A DNA stretch of 62,446 bases from Zoogloeaceae bacterium. Lineage in GTDB: Bacteria > Pseudomonadota > Gammaproteobacteria > Burkholderiales > Rhodocyclaceae. Under the pieces are notes generated by a model. The model saw nothing but the letters and a program-made list of their open reading frames with translations. It was not told the origin of the DNA and searched no databases. Shown in pieces: positions 41,724 through 49,458 of the stretch. Position numbers and translations under genes: made by a program. Numbering within the stretch: the stretch's first letter is position 1; every line of letters begins with the position of its first letter. The stretch lies in the NCBI GenBank assembly GCA_031256795.1, contig JAIRPW010000006.1, forward strand, positions 1-62,446, read 5' to 3'.

Positions 41724-42374
41724 TTAAAGCGTTTTACATAAAAGATAAGTCTGCCCGCCATCGTCCCGATAAGCGGTATCCGTCGGCAAAGTCTGAAACG
41801 CGGCCATATTGGGCGCGCTCTGCTCCGCCGCGCGGATACTCCCTCGGTGCGGCAAACCGTCATCCAGCTGCGCGTCAATGGCAGCCGCGATTTTCGCGGG
41901 CAGATTGCTCGCGCAAAGCACATGCCCGGAAAGCCCGAACGCGCCCGCCTGAATCCCCAGAAGACCGCCCGCCGCATGTTGCGGAATGCCGCTATCTACC
42001 GCGCCCGTCAATAATCCCGCTTGACGCAGATGCTGCCAGAGCAACAGGGATTCCTGCGCGCTGCCGCATGACAGGCCGCTTTCCGATCCGCCGTTGTACG
42101 CGCCGCATACCAGACCATCCCCATCGCCGCCCGATAAATCTTGCCAGCGCCCGGCAACCATCGCGGAACGCTCGTCTCCCGGCAGGGCGCGGTAACGATC
42201 CTGATAGGCATACACCGCCGCAGAAATGCCATTCAGATCATTGATTACATTTCGGATTCTCGCCTGGACAATCAGCTCCTGCCCTTTCAGAACCCCGCCC
42301 AGCAAAAGGCCAATGATCACGAGAACAATGGCGATTTCCACAAGCGTGAAGCCCTGCTGTCGTTTTTTACCCAT
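41724..42374 (-). CDS. Lone prepilin-like protein
   Basis: MGKKRQQGFTLVEIAIVLVI is a class III/type IV prepilin leader with the cleavage site before Phe and Glu at +5, followed by a hydrophobic helix. The mature part has about 200 residues with two close cysteine pairs (GLVCGAYNGG...GLSCGSA and HVLCASN...LLCKTL), as in minor pilins that form disulfide-bound loops. No other pilus or secretion gene lies nearby, so it would need a prepilin peptidase encoded elsewhere. The start could also be the upstream ATG at 42389. Confidence 0.85.
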   Translation of the reverse strand: MGKKRQQGFTLVEIAIVLVIIGLLLGGVLKGQELIVQARIRNVINDLNGISAAVYAYQDRYRALPGDERSAMVAGRWQDLSGGDGDGLVCGAYNGGSESGLSCGSAQESLLLWQHLRQAGLLTGAVDSGIPQHAAGGLLGIQAGAFGLSGHVLCASNLPAKIAAAIDAQLDDGLPHRGSIRAAEQSAPNMAAFQTLPTDTAYRDDGGQTYLLCKTL

Positions 42375-42419
42375 TTCTTCTCCGAACATTTTTTCGTGAT
42401 CCCGCGGCAGAAAACAGCG

Positions 42420-43379
42420 TCAAAAAAGCCGATCTCCGAATGCTTCGGCATAGCGCGCCGCAATCTCTTCCCGGCTCGGCGCGTAATTTTGCGGGCCGGG
42501 ATGCTCAATTTTCAGCGCGCCCATCAAAGACGCCAGCTGACCGGCTTTTCGCCAATCAAATTCATGCAGAAGGCCGTACAGCAAACCCGCGCGATACGCA
42601 TCGCCGCAGCCAGTAGGATCAACGAGCGCCCTGGCCGGGGCGCAAGGAATTTCCAGGCGCGTCCCGCCCGCGTAAATCAAGGAACCTTCTCCGCCGCGCG
42701 TGACAATCAGCGCCGCCACGCGCTCCGCAAGCCGCTCCGTCGAAAGCCCCGTGCGCTCCGACGCCAGATTGATCTCATAATCGTTGAAACAGGCATACTC
42801 CGCCAATTCCAGAAATTCCAGCAATTCCTCACCGGAAAACATGGGCAGACCCTGCCCCGGATCGAAAATAAAAGGAATGCCCGCCGCCGAAAAATCCCGC
42901 GCGTGCCCAAGCATTCCGTCACGCCCGTCCGGCGCGACAATTCCCAGTTCCGCGTCACCCGCCGCAATGCGGTTTTCATGAGAGCGACTCATCGCGCCGG
43001 GATGAAAAGCGGTAATCTGGTTGTCATCCAAATCCGTGGTAATAAAGGCCTGCGCGGTAAACGTACCGGGAATCTGGCGAATACGCGCAAGCGGCAATCC
43101 CAGGCGCGTCAACCGCTCGCGGTAGGGCGCGAAATCCTCGCCGACCGTCGCCATAACGTGCGGCGTTTCGCCCAAAAGACGAAGGCCATAGGCGATATTT
43201 CCCGCGCAGCCGCCGAACTCGCGGCGCATTTCTGGGACCAGAAAAGCAACGTTCAGCACATGAATTTTTTCCGGCAGGATATGGTTTTTGAAGCGATCCT
43301 GAAAAATCATGATGTGATCGTAGGCGAGCGAACCGCAGATCAGCGCCCGCCGCGTCCCGGAAAAAGCAGAAAGCGTCAT
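42420..43379 (-). CDS. PfkB-family carbohydrate (adenosine-kinase-like) kinase
   Basis: The 319-residue ribokinase-fold protein begins MTLSAFSGTRRALICGSLAYD. It has the glycine-rich GGCAGNIAYGLRLLG motif near the N-terminus and the catalytic signature DPTGCGDAYRAGLLYGL with its base Asp. Family members phosphorylate sugars or nucleosides with ATP. This subgroup is annotated as a carbohydrate or adenosine kinase in betaproteobacteria, but the substrate is not readable. It follows the DUF3426 gene by seven bases. Confidence 0.9.
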   Translation of the reverse strand: MTLSAFSGTRRALICGSLAYDHIMIFQDRFKNHILPEKIHVLNVAFLVPEMRREFGGCAGNIAYGLRLLGETPHVMATVGEDFAPYRERLTRLGLPLARIRQIPGTFTAQAFITTDLDDNQITAFHPGAMSRSHENRIAAGDAELGIVAPDGRDGMLGHARDFSAAGIPFIFDPGQGLPMFSGEELLEFLELAEYACFNDYEINLASERTGLSTERLAERVAALIVTRGGEGSLIYAGGTRLEIPCAPARALVDPTGCGDAYRAGLLYGLLHEFDWRKAGQLASLMGALKIEHPGPQNYAPSREEIAARYAEAFGDRLF

Positions 43380-43386
43380 CGTCCCG

Positions 43387-44430
43387 TCAGACATAGAAGA
43401 GGTAAAGTTTGTAGCCCGTAGGCACAAATTCGCGCGCGCCAATATCCAGCTTCAACGCGACGTCGCCGGGAAGAAAATCCGTCGCGGCTTGGGCGCGCGT
43501 GAGATATTCTGTTGGCTGAAAGACGCGCCGCGCGACAACCGCGCCATAGACGTCCGTCAGAGTCAATTCCAGGCAAGGCCAGGCTTGCGGCTGGCGCGCC
43601 TGGTTGCGCAACGTCACAAGCAGCTGCAACCGATCTGGAGCGCCTAGCGTTTGCAGCTCGGAAGCCAAAATGCTTAAAGATTCAGGACGCCGCCCCGGCG
43701 GAACCTCGATTTGCAGCGCCCGAAACCACGCGCCAGACGCCGGGAACGCGGCGACAAGAACGCTCCGGTAGTGGTATCCCGCCTGCGCCGCCAGAAAGAG
43801 CGCGAGAACCAGCGCCGCCAGCGCGAACGGCCAAAACATATAGGTCGTCTCGCCCCGCCCTTCCAGGGGCGCGGCGTTCCAGGAGGAGAATCCCGGCAGC
43901 TCGCGGGTATGCCGCGCGGCGGCCAATCCCGTATCCAGCGCGTGCCGCCGCGCCTCCTCTGCGGATATGGGCGCGCGTTTTCCTGGTTGCCGTCCTTCCG
44001 CGGCGGCAAGCGCGGCGTCAATAGGGTCGAGCGGCGCATGAGACTCCGGCGCGTTTAAATCCGCGCCCTCCTCCGTCTCTTCGGCTTCGCCGAGGTACTC
44101 AATCTCCATATTCCGAAATTCCGTCTGCGCGTCCGCCGGAAACAACGGCGGCTGACGCCCTTCCACCGTTTCCGGGAGGGGATCAAGCGAGTCCAGATGC
44201 AGCGCCGGAAAAGAAACGGAAGGAGCGTCTGCGGACGGCGCTTTTTGCGCAGCGGATATGGCGCGTTCTGCGGATTGGTCTGTTCCGTGCGCGGATTCCT
44301 CCGGAATCCGATGCGTAAAGGCGTTGAAAGGTTTCTGACATGCGCCGCAACGCACTTGCCCGTCACGCAGGGCAAGCTGTTCGCGGGAAGCACGGAAAGC
44401 GGTACGGCAATGGGGACAGCGCGTCAGCAT
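43387..44430 (-). CDS. Zinc-ribbon and DUF3426 domain membrane protein
   Basis: The 347-residue protein opens with an MJ0042-type zinc ribbon (MLTRCPHCRTAFRASREQL and VRCGACQKPFNAF). A long acidic, low-complexity stretch (residues 55-180) leads to one membrane helix (WPFALAALVLALFLAAQAGY) and a C-terminal DUF3426 domain (VTLRNQARQPQAWPCLELTL). The arrangement is common in betaproteobacteria, often near accC/prmA, which are absent here. Function is unknown; a link to envelope or regulation is speculative. Confidence 0.88.
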   Translation of the reverse strand: MLTRCPHCRTAFRASREQLALRDGQVRCGACQKPFNAFTHRIPEESAHGTDQSAERAISAAQKAPSADAPSVSFPALHLDSLDPLPETVEGRQPPLFPADAQTEFRNMEIEYLGEAEETEEGADLNAPESHAPLDPIDAALAAAEGRQPGKRAPISAEEARRHALDTGLAAARHTRELPGFSSWNAAPLEGRGETTYMFWPFALAALVLALFLAAQAGYHYRSVLVAAFPASGAWFRALQIEVPPGRRPESLSILASELQTLGAPDRLQLLVTLRNQARQPQAWPCLELTLTDVYGAVVARRVFQPTEYLTRAQAATDFLPGDVALKLDIGAREFVPTGYKLYLFYV

Positions 44431-44619
44431 AATGCTTATTCTAACGCGCTTCTCTCGTCCCGCGCGAGTTTCTGACGCCGCCGCCGGAAAACCTCCCCCT
44501 GGAAGCGGAACGCAAAGCGCCTTCTCTGCCGGTATCCAATCTTCGGGATTACCACAGAGGAAAAACTCGGTTATCCTGCCTCGGTTTTCCTTGCCGTCCG
44601 TCTGATTGTCCAAGACCTC

Positions 44620-45786
44620 ATGAACTCCGTCACAGTGCGCCCGGTTGATACCCGCGACGACCCCGCCATTCCCGCGATTTGCGGTTTTTTCCGCGATTAC
44701 GCGGCCTGGATGGGGGTCAATCTTTCCTTTCAGAGTTTTGACGAGGAAATTGCCGCCCTGCCGGGGCATTACGTTCTGCCTAGCGGACGGCTATTCGTCG
44801 GAGAGCTGAACGGCCAGTTCGCCGGTTGCGTCGGCCTTCTCACTCTTTCCGACGGCGTCTGCGAAATGAAACGCATGTATGTCGCGCCGGAACGCCAAAG
44901 ACAGGGCGTAGGTTCCGCGCTTGCCATGCGCGCCATCCGCGCCGCCCAGGAAATGGGATTCACCCGTCTCGTGCTGGACGCCGCCCCTTCCATGCGGATG
45001 GCAGTCAAGCTCTACCGCGAAATGGGTTTTACACAGGCGCCCGCCTACCACCCCGCGCCGCTGGAAGGCGCGGTTTCCCTGTCGCTGGATTTGCGCGATT
45101 GGTCCGAAGAAAAAGTACGCAAGGAAAATCTTTCCCATCTTTTTGACTTTAACCGCGCCTGGTCAAAGCAGGTGCGAACGCTGGATCCAGACTATTTCAA
45201 CAAACTCTCCAACTTGCAGAATCCAGATTATCTGTGGATTGGCTGCTCGGATTCGCGCGTACCCGCCAACCAGATCGTCGGCCTTTTGCCCGGCGAGGTT
45301 TTTGTGCATCGCAATGTCGCCAATATCGTTGCGCATACGGATTTAAATTGCCTCTCTGTCATTCAGTACGCGGTGGACGTCCTGCGGGTCAAACACATCA
45401 TGGTTGTCGGCCATTATGGCTGCGGCGGCGTGTGCGCCGCGCTTCGCGGCGAGCGGATCGGCCTTGCGGAGATTTGGCTCCGCCATGTGCGGGATGTGCG
45501 CCAAAAACATGAATCCATGCTTTCGGCCCTGCCGGAAGAACGGCGGCTTGACCGGCTTTGCGAACTCAATACCCTGGAACAGGCAGTTAACGTCTGTCAA
45601 ACCTACGTCGCGCAGGACGCTTGGCAACGCGGTCAGGCGCTCACCGTTCACGCCTGGATTTACAGTCTGCGCGACGGCGTCGCCCATGATCTCGTTATGA
45701 CGGTTGATCATCCCGATGATTTGGAGTCCCGCTATCAGACCGCGCTTTTCGCTCTGGATGACGCGCGCGAACGCAGACAGTCCTAG
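44620..45786 (+). CDS. GNAT acetyltransferase fused to beta-carbonic anhydrase
   Basis: A 388-residue fusion. Residues 1-160 are a GNAT N-acetyltransferase, with MKRMYVAPERQRQGVGSALA holding the acetyl-CoA-binding QxxGxG/A loop. Residues 165-380 are a beta-class carbonic anhydrase like E. coli Can: NPDYLWIGCSDSRVPANQIV gives the Zn cysteine and Asp/Arg dyad, VFVHRNVANIV follows, and GHYGCGG gives the Zn histidine and second cysteine. No stop or start signal lies between the domains, and the linker (RDWSEEKVRKENLSHLFDFN) merges into the family start of Can. The acetylated substrate is unknown. It lies 24 bases before trpF and may be co-transcribed. The stop is TAG. Confidence 0.9.
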   Translation: MNSVTVRPVDTRDDPAIPAICGFFRDYAAWMGVNLSFQSFDEEIAALPGHYVLPSGRLFVGELNGQFAGCVGLLTLSDGVCEMKRMYVAPERQRQGVGSALAMRAIRAAQEMGFTRLVLDAAPSMRMAVKLYREMGFTQAPAYHPAPLEGAVSLSLDLRDWSEEKVRKENLSHLFDFNRAWSKQVRTLDPDYFNKLSNLQNPDYLWIGCSDSRVPANQIVGLLPGEVFVHRNVANIVAHTDLNCLSVIQYAVDVLRVKHIMVVGHYGCGGVCAALRGERIGLAEIWLRHVRDVRQKHESMLSALPEERRLDRLCELNTLEQAVNVCQTYVAQDAWQRGQALTVHAWIYSLRDGVAHDLVMTVDHPDDLESRYQTALFALDDARERRQS

Positions 45787-45810
45787 GTTTTTACACGGAA
45801 GAAACCGCTT

Positions 45811-46449
45811 ATGTCCCTGCGAATCAAAATTTGCGGATTGACCCGCGCCGAAGATATTGATTGCGCCGTGCAGGCGGGCGCGGACGCGATAGGCTTTGTG
45901 TTTTATCCCGCCAGCCCGCGCTACATCCCGCCGGAAGCCGCGCTGCCCCTTATCCGCCGTCTGCCGCCGTTTGTCGCTTCTGTGGGACTTTTTGTCAACG
46001 CTGCCCACGCCGACGTAAAAGCAGCGCTTTCCGCCGCGCCGCTTGATATTCTGCAATTCCACGGAGACGAGTCTCCAGAAGATTGCGCGCGCTGGCGGCG
46101 TCCTTATCTCAAGGCGGTCCGAATGCGCCCCGGCGTCAATTTGCTAGAATACGCCGCCACGTTTTCTGGAGCGCGCGCGCTTTTGCTGGATACCTTCACG
46201 GAAAAGTACGGCGGCAGCGGAAAGCCCTTTGACTGGACGCTGATTCCGCCCGATCTTCCGCTGCCCGTCGTACTCTCTGGCGGCCTCGCGCCGGACAACG
46301 TGGCGGACGCGATTCGGCGCGCGCGTCCAGCGGCAGTAGACGTCTCCAGTGGCGTAGAGGCGGCAAAAGGTGTAAAAGCCCCGGAGAAAATACGCGCTTT
46401 TATTTTGGCTGCCCGCGCCGCCGCGCAGGAAATCGAGGCGAGTACCTGA
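45811..46449 (+). CDS. trpF: Phosphoribosylanthranilate isomerase
   Basis: The 212-residue TIM barrel performs the third step of tryptophan synthesis. [20 protein letters not shown] holds the catalytic cysteine, [11 protein letters not shown] and [17 protein letters not shown] follow, and the phosphate-binding [10 protein letters not shown] and [13 protein letters not shown] are present. It leads trpF-trpB-trpA-accD, the standard betaproteobacterial order. Confidence 0.96.
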   Translation: MSLRIKICGLTRAEDIDCAVQAGADAIGFVFYPASPRYIPPEAALPLIRRLPPFVASVGLFVNAAHADVKAALSAAPLDILQFHGDESPEDCARWRRPYLKAVRMRPGVNLLEYAATFSGARALLLDTFTEKYGGSGKPFDWTLIPPDLPLPVVLSGGLAPDNVADAIRRARPAAVDVSSGVEAAKGVKAPEKIRAFILAARAAAQEIEAST

Positions 46450-46483
46450 ACATTCTGATCCTTCTTTCTTCTGGAGTCTTCGC

Positions 46484-47689
46484 TTGACCTCTCTCTACGA
46501 TCTGCCTGACGCGCGCGGGCACTTTGGCCCTTACGGCGGTGTTTTTGTCGCCGAAACCCTGATTGCGGCGCTGGAGGAATTAAAAGCCGCCTATCAGACA
46601 ACGCGGGACGACCCCGCCTTTGCCGCTGAATTTGCGCGGGAACTCGCGCACTATGTTGGACGTCCAAGTCCTATTTATCATGCCCGCCGCCTTTCAGAAA
46701 CGCTGGGCGGCGCGCAAATTCTCTTAAAGCGCGAGGATTTAAACCATACCGGATCGCACAAGGTCAATAATTGCATCGGACAGGCGCTGCTCGCCCGACG
46801 CATGGGAAAACCGCGCGTCATCGCGGAAACCGGCGCCGGTCAGCATGGCGTCGCTACAGCCACTGTCGCCGCCCGTTTCGGTTTTGAATGCGTGGTCTAT
46901 ATGGGCGCGGAAGACGTTCAGCGACAAGCCGCCAATGTCTATCGCATGAAACTTCTGGGGGCGTCCGTCGTGCCCGTGCATTCTGGATCGAAAACCCTGA
47001 AGGACGCGATGAACGAGGCCATGCGCGATTGGGTGACCAATATCTCCAACACGTTTTACATCATCGGCACCGTCGCGGGGCCGCATCCCTATCCTATGAT
47101 GGTGCGCGACTTTCAAACCGTAATCGGCAAGGAATGCCTTACCCAGATGACGGACCGTTTCGGGCGCCAGCCAGACGTCATCATCGCCGCCGTAGGCGGC
47201 GGTTCCAACGCTCTCGGCATTTTTCATCCCTATCTGCCGCATAAGGACGTCCGGCTGATCGGCGTGGAAGCGGCGGGCGAAGGTCTAAAAACCGGCAGAC
47301 ACGCCGCGCCCCTGACCAGCGGCGCGAAAATCGGCGTCCTGCACGGCAACCGCACCGCGCTCATGCAGGACGCGGATGGTCAGATTCTTGCGACGCATTC
47401 CATTTCCGCCGGTCTGGATTATCCCGGCGTAGGGCCTGAACATGTCTGGCTAAGGGATACGGGGCGCGCCGAATATACGGCGGCCACGGATGACGAAGCG
47501 CTCAAGGCTTTCCACGCGCTCTGCCGTCTGGAAGGCATTCTGCCCGCCCTGGAATCTTCCCACGCGCTTGCCCATGCCATGCGCATCGCGCCTGAACTGC
47601 CAAAAGACAAACTTCTTCTCGTCAACCTTTCAGGCCGGGGCGACAAAGATATGCATACGGTTGCCAGCGCCTCTGGCATAACTTTTTAA
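46484..47689 (+). CDS. trpB: Tryptophan synthase beta chain
   Basis: The 401-residue PLP subunit joins indole and serine. The PLP lysine is in [13 protein letters not shown], and [13 protein letters not shown] binds the cofactor phosphate. The start is a TTG ([18 protein letters not shown] follows) with GGAG eight bases upstream; no ATG fits. It is followed by trpA after 23 bases, with which it forms the channelled complex. Confidence 0.96.
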   Translation: MTSLYDLPDARGHFGPYGGVFVAETLIAALEELKAAYQTTRDDPAFAAEFARELAHYVGRPSPIYHARRLSETLGGAQILLKREDLNHTGSHKVNNCIGQALLARRMGKPRVIAETGAGQHGVATATVAARFGFECVVYMGAEDVQRQAANVYRMKLLGASVVPVHSGSKTLKDAMNEAMRDWVTNISNTFYIIGTVAGPHPYPMMVRDFQTVIGKECLTQMTDRFGRQPDVIIAAVGGGSNALGIFHPYLPHKDVRLIGVEAAGEGLKTGRHAAPLTSGAKIGVLHGNRTALMQDADGQILATHSISAGLDYPGVGPEHVWLRDTGRAEYTAATDDEALKAFHALCRLEGILPALESSHALAHAMRIAPELPKDKLLLVNLSGRGDKDMHTVASASGITF

Positions 47690-47712
47690 TCTCCTCCCTA
47701 CAAAATTCCGCC

Positions 47713-48519
47713 ATGTCCCGTATCGCCGCCACTTTTGCCAGGCTCTCCAAAGAAGGTCACAAAAAAGCGCTCATTCCTTTTCTGACCGCTGGTTTTCCCG
47801 AAATATCGCTCACCGTGCCGCTCCTGTCCGCTCTGGTGGAGGCGGGAGCGGACGTCCTGGAACTGGGAATGCCCTTTTCTGACCCGATGGCGGACGGCCC
47901 CACAATCCAGCGCGCCTCTGAACGGGCGCTCGCGCAGGGCATGACGCTGCAAAAAACGCTGGAGATGGTCGCCGAGTTTCGCAAAAACGACCGTGAAACG
48001 CCCATTGTGCTTATGGGCTACGCCAATCCCATTGAGGCGATGGGTACGGCGGTTTTTGCCCGCGCCGCCAGCGCGGCGGGCGCAGATGGCGTCCTGGTAG
48101 TAGATTATCCGCCGGAAGAGGCGGAGTCTTTTGCGCGCGAATTAAAGGCCGAGTCCCTGGACCCGATATTTTTGCTCGCGCCGACTTCCGTGCCGGAGCG
48201 TTTCGCCAAAGTCGGACAACTGGCGAGCGGCTATGTCTATTATGTATCGCTCAAAGGGGTCACCGGGAAGGGACGGCCTGACGTCGCGGAACTTGCCCGG
48301 CGTCTGCCCGCCATTCGCGCGGCGGTCAAAACGCCGGTAGGCGTGGGCTTTGGCGTCCGCGACGCGGAGACGGCGGCGGCTGTCGCCGAAGTTGCCGACG
48401 CGGTCATCGTAGGCAGCCGCCTGATTGAAGAGCTGGAAAACGCGCCCGCCGGAGAAGCGCTTGCGCGCGCCGCCGCGCTCTTGCGCGATTTACGCCAGGG
48501 CGTGGACCGCGCGCTCTAA
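47713..48519 (+). CDS. trpA: Tryptophan synthase alpha chain
   Basis: The 268-residue TIM barrel cleaves indole-3-glycerol phosphate and passes indole to TrpB. Catalytic acids sit in [19 protein letters not shown] and [14 protein letters not shown], and the phosphate loop is [14 protein letters not shown] with VIVGSRLI. Full family length. Confidence 0.96.
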   Translation: MSRIAATFARLSKEGHKKALIPFLTAGFPEISLTVPLLSALVEAGADVLELGMPFSDPMADGPTIQRASERALAQGMTLQKTLEMVAEFRKNDRETPIVLMGYANPIEAMGTAVFARAASAAGADGVLVVDYPPEEAESFARELKAESLDPIFLLAPTSVPERFAKVGQLASGYVYYVSLKGVTGKGRPDVAELARRLPAIRAAVKTPVGVGFGVRDAETAAAVAEVADAVIVGSRLIEELENAPAGEALARAAALLRDLRQGVDRAL

Positions 48520-48543
48520 ATTTTGAAGGGGAAAAGGGAAGCC

Positions 48544-49416
48544 ATGAGCTGGATCAACAAATTATTGCCGCCAAAAATCAAACGGGACGCGGACAATGCG
48601 CATCGCCACAATTTGCCGGAGGGGTTGTGGAGTAAATGTCCCGCCTGCGAAGCCGTGCTGTACACCACGGAACTGGAAAATAATGTATGGGTTTGCCCGA
48701 AATGCAGTCACCACGGGCGCTTGCGGGCGCGGCAACGCATTGACCTGCTGCTGGACGCGGACGGACGGCAGGAGATCGGCGCGAACATTCTTCCTGCGGA
48801 TACGCTCAAATTCCGGGATAGCAAAACCTATCTCACTCGTCTGAAAGAAGCGCAGGTCAGCTCTGGGGAAACGGATTCTCTGGTTGTCATGCAAGGTTGT
48901 ATTCAGGAATTGCCGGTCGTGCTTGCCGTTTTTGAGTTTGAATTTATGGGCGGATCAATGGGCGCGGTATTGGGCGAGCGTTTTGCGCGCGGCGTTGACG
49001 CGGCGCTGGAGGCGCGCGCGCCGTTTGTCTGCGTTACCGCCTCCGGCGGCGCCAGAATGCAGGAAGGATTGTTTTCACTCATGCAAATGGCCAAAACTAC
49101 CGCCGCGCTGGCCAGACTGTCGGAGAAGCGTTTGCCATTCATTTCCATTTTGACGGACCCCACCATGGGCGGAGTTTCCGCCTCCTTCGCCTTTGTGGGC
49201 GATATTGTGATGGCGGAGCCGGGGGCGCTCATTGGTTTTGCCGGGCCGCGCGTCATTGAACAGACAGTGCGTGAAAAATTGCCGGAAGGTTTTCAGCGCG
49301 CCGAATTTTTGCTGGAAAAAGGCGCGCTGGATTTCATTGTGGATCGCCGGGAAATGCGCGGCACACTCGCCCGCCTCATTGCCCAGCTGCAAAAAATGCC
49401 CGCGATCGCGGCATAA
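48544..49416 (+). CDS. accD: Acetyl-CoA carboxylase carboxyltransferase subunit beta
   Basis: The 290-residue subunit transfers carboxyl from biotin to acetyl-CoA for fatty-acid synthesis. It has an N-terminal four-cysteine zinc finger ([16 protein letters not shown] and [10 protein letters not shown]), the carboxyltransferase core with [18 protein letters not shown], and [12 protein letters not shown]. The ATG at 48544 is preceded by AAGGGAAG. It closes the trp block as in many betaproteobacteria, but folC does not follow. Confidence 0.96.
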   Translation: MSWINKLLPPKIKRDADNAHRHNLPEGLWSKCPACEAVLYTTELENNVWVCPKCSHHGRLRARQRIDLLLDADGRQEIGANILPADTLKFRDSKTYLTRLKEAQVSSGETDSLVVMQGCIQELPVVLAVFEFEFMGGSMGAVLGERFARGVDAALEARAPFVCVTASGGARMQEGLFSLMQMAKTTAALARLSEKRLPFISILTDPTMGGVSASFAFVGDIVMAEPGALIGFAGPRVIEQTVREKLPEGFQRAEFLLEKGALDFIVDRREMRGTLARLIAQLQKMPAIAA

Positions 49417-49420
49417 AACA

Positions 49421-49445
49421 CGGCGCGGAAACATTCTTCGCGCCG
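49421..49445. terminator. Hairpin between convergent accD and autotransporter genes
   Basis: CGGCGCG (49421-49427) pairs with CGCGCCG (49439-49445) around an 11-base loop. On the minus strand it is followed by TGTTTTA, a short T-run, so it may end both transcripts. Confidence 0.4.
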
Positions 49446-49458
49446 CGAATAAAACCGC

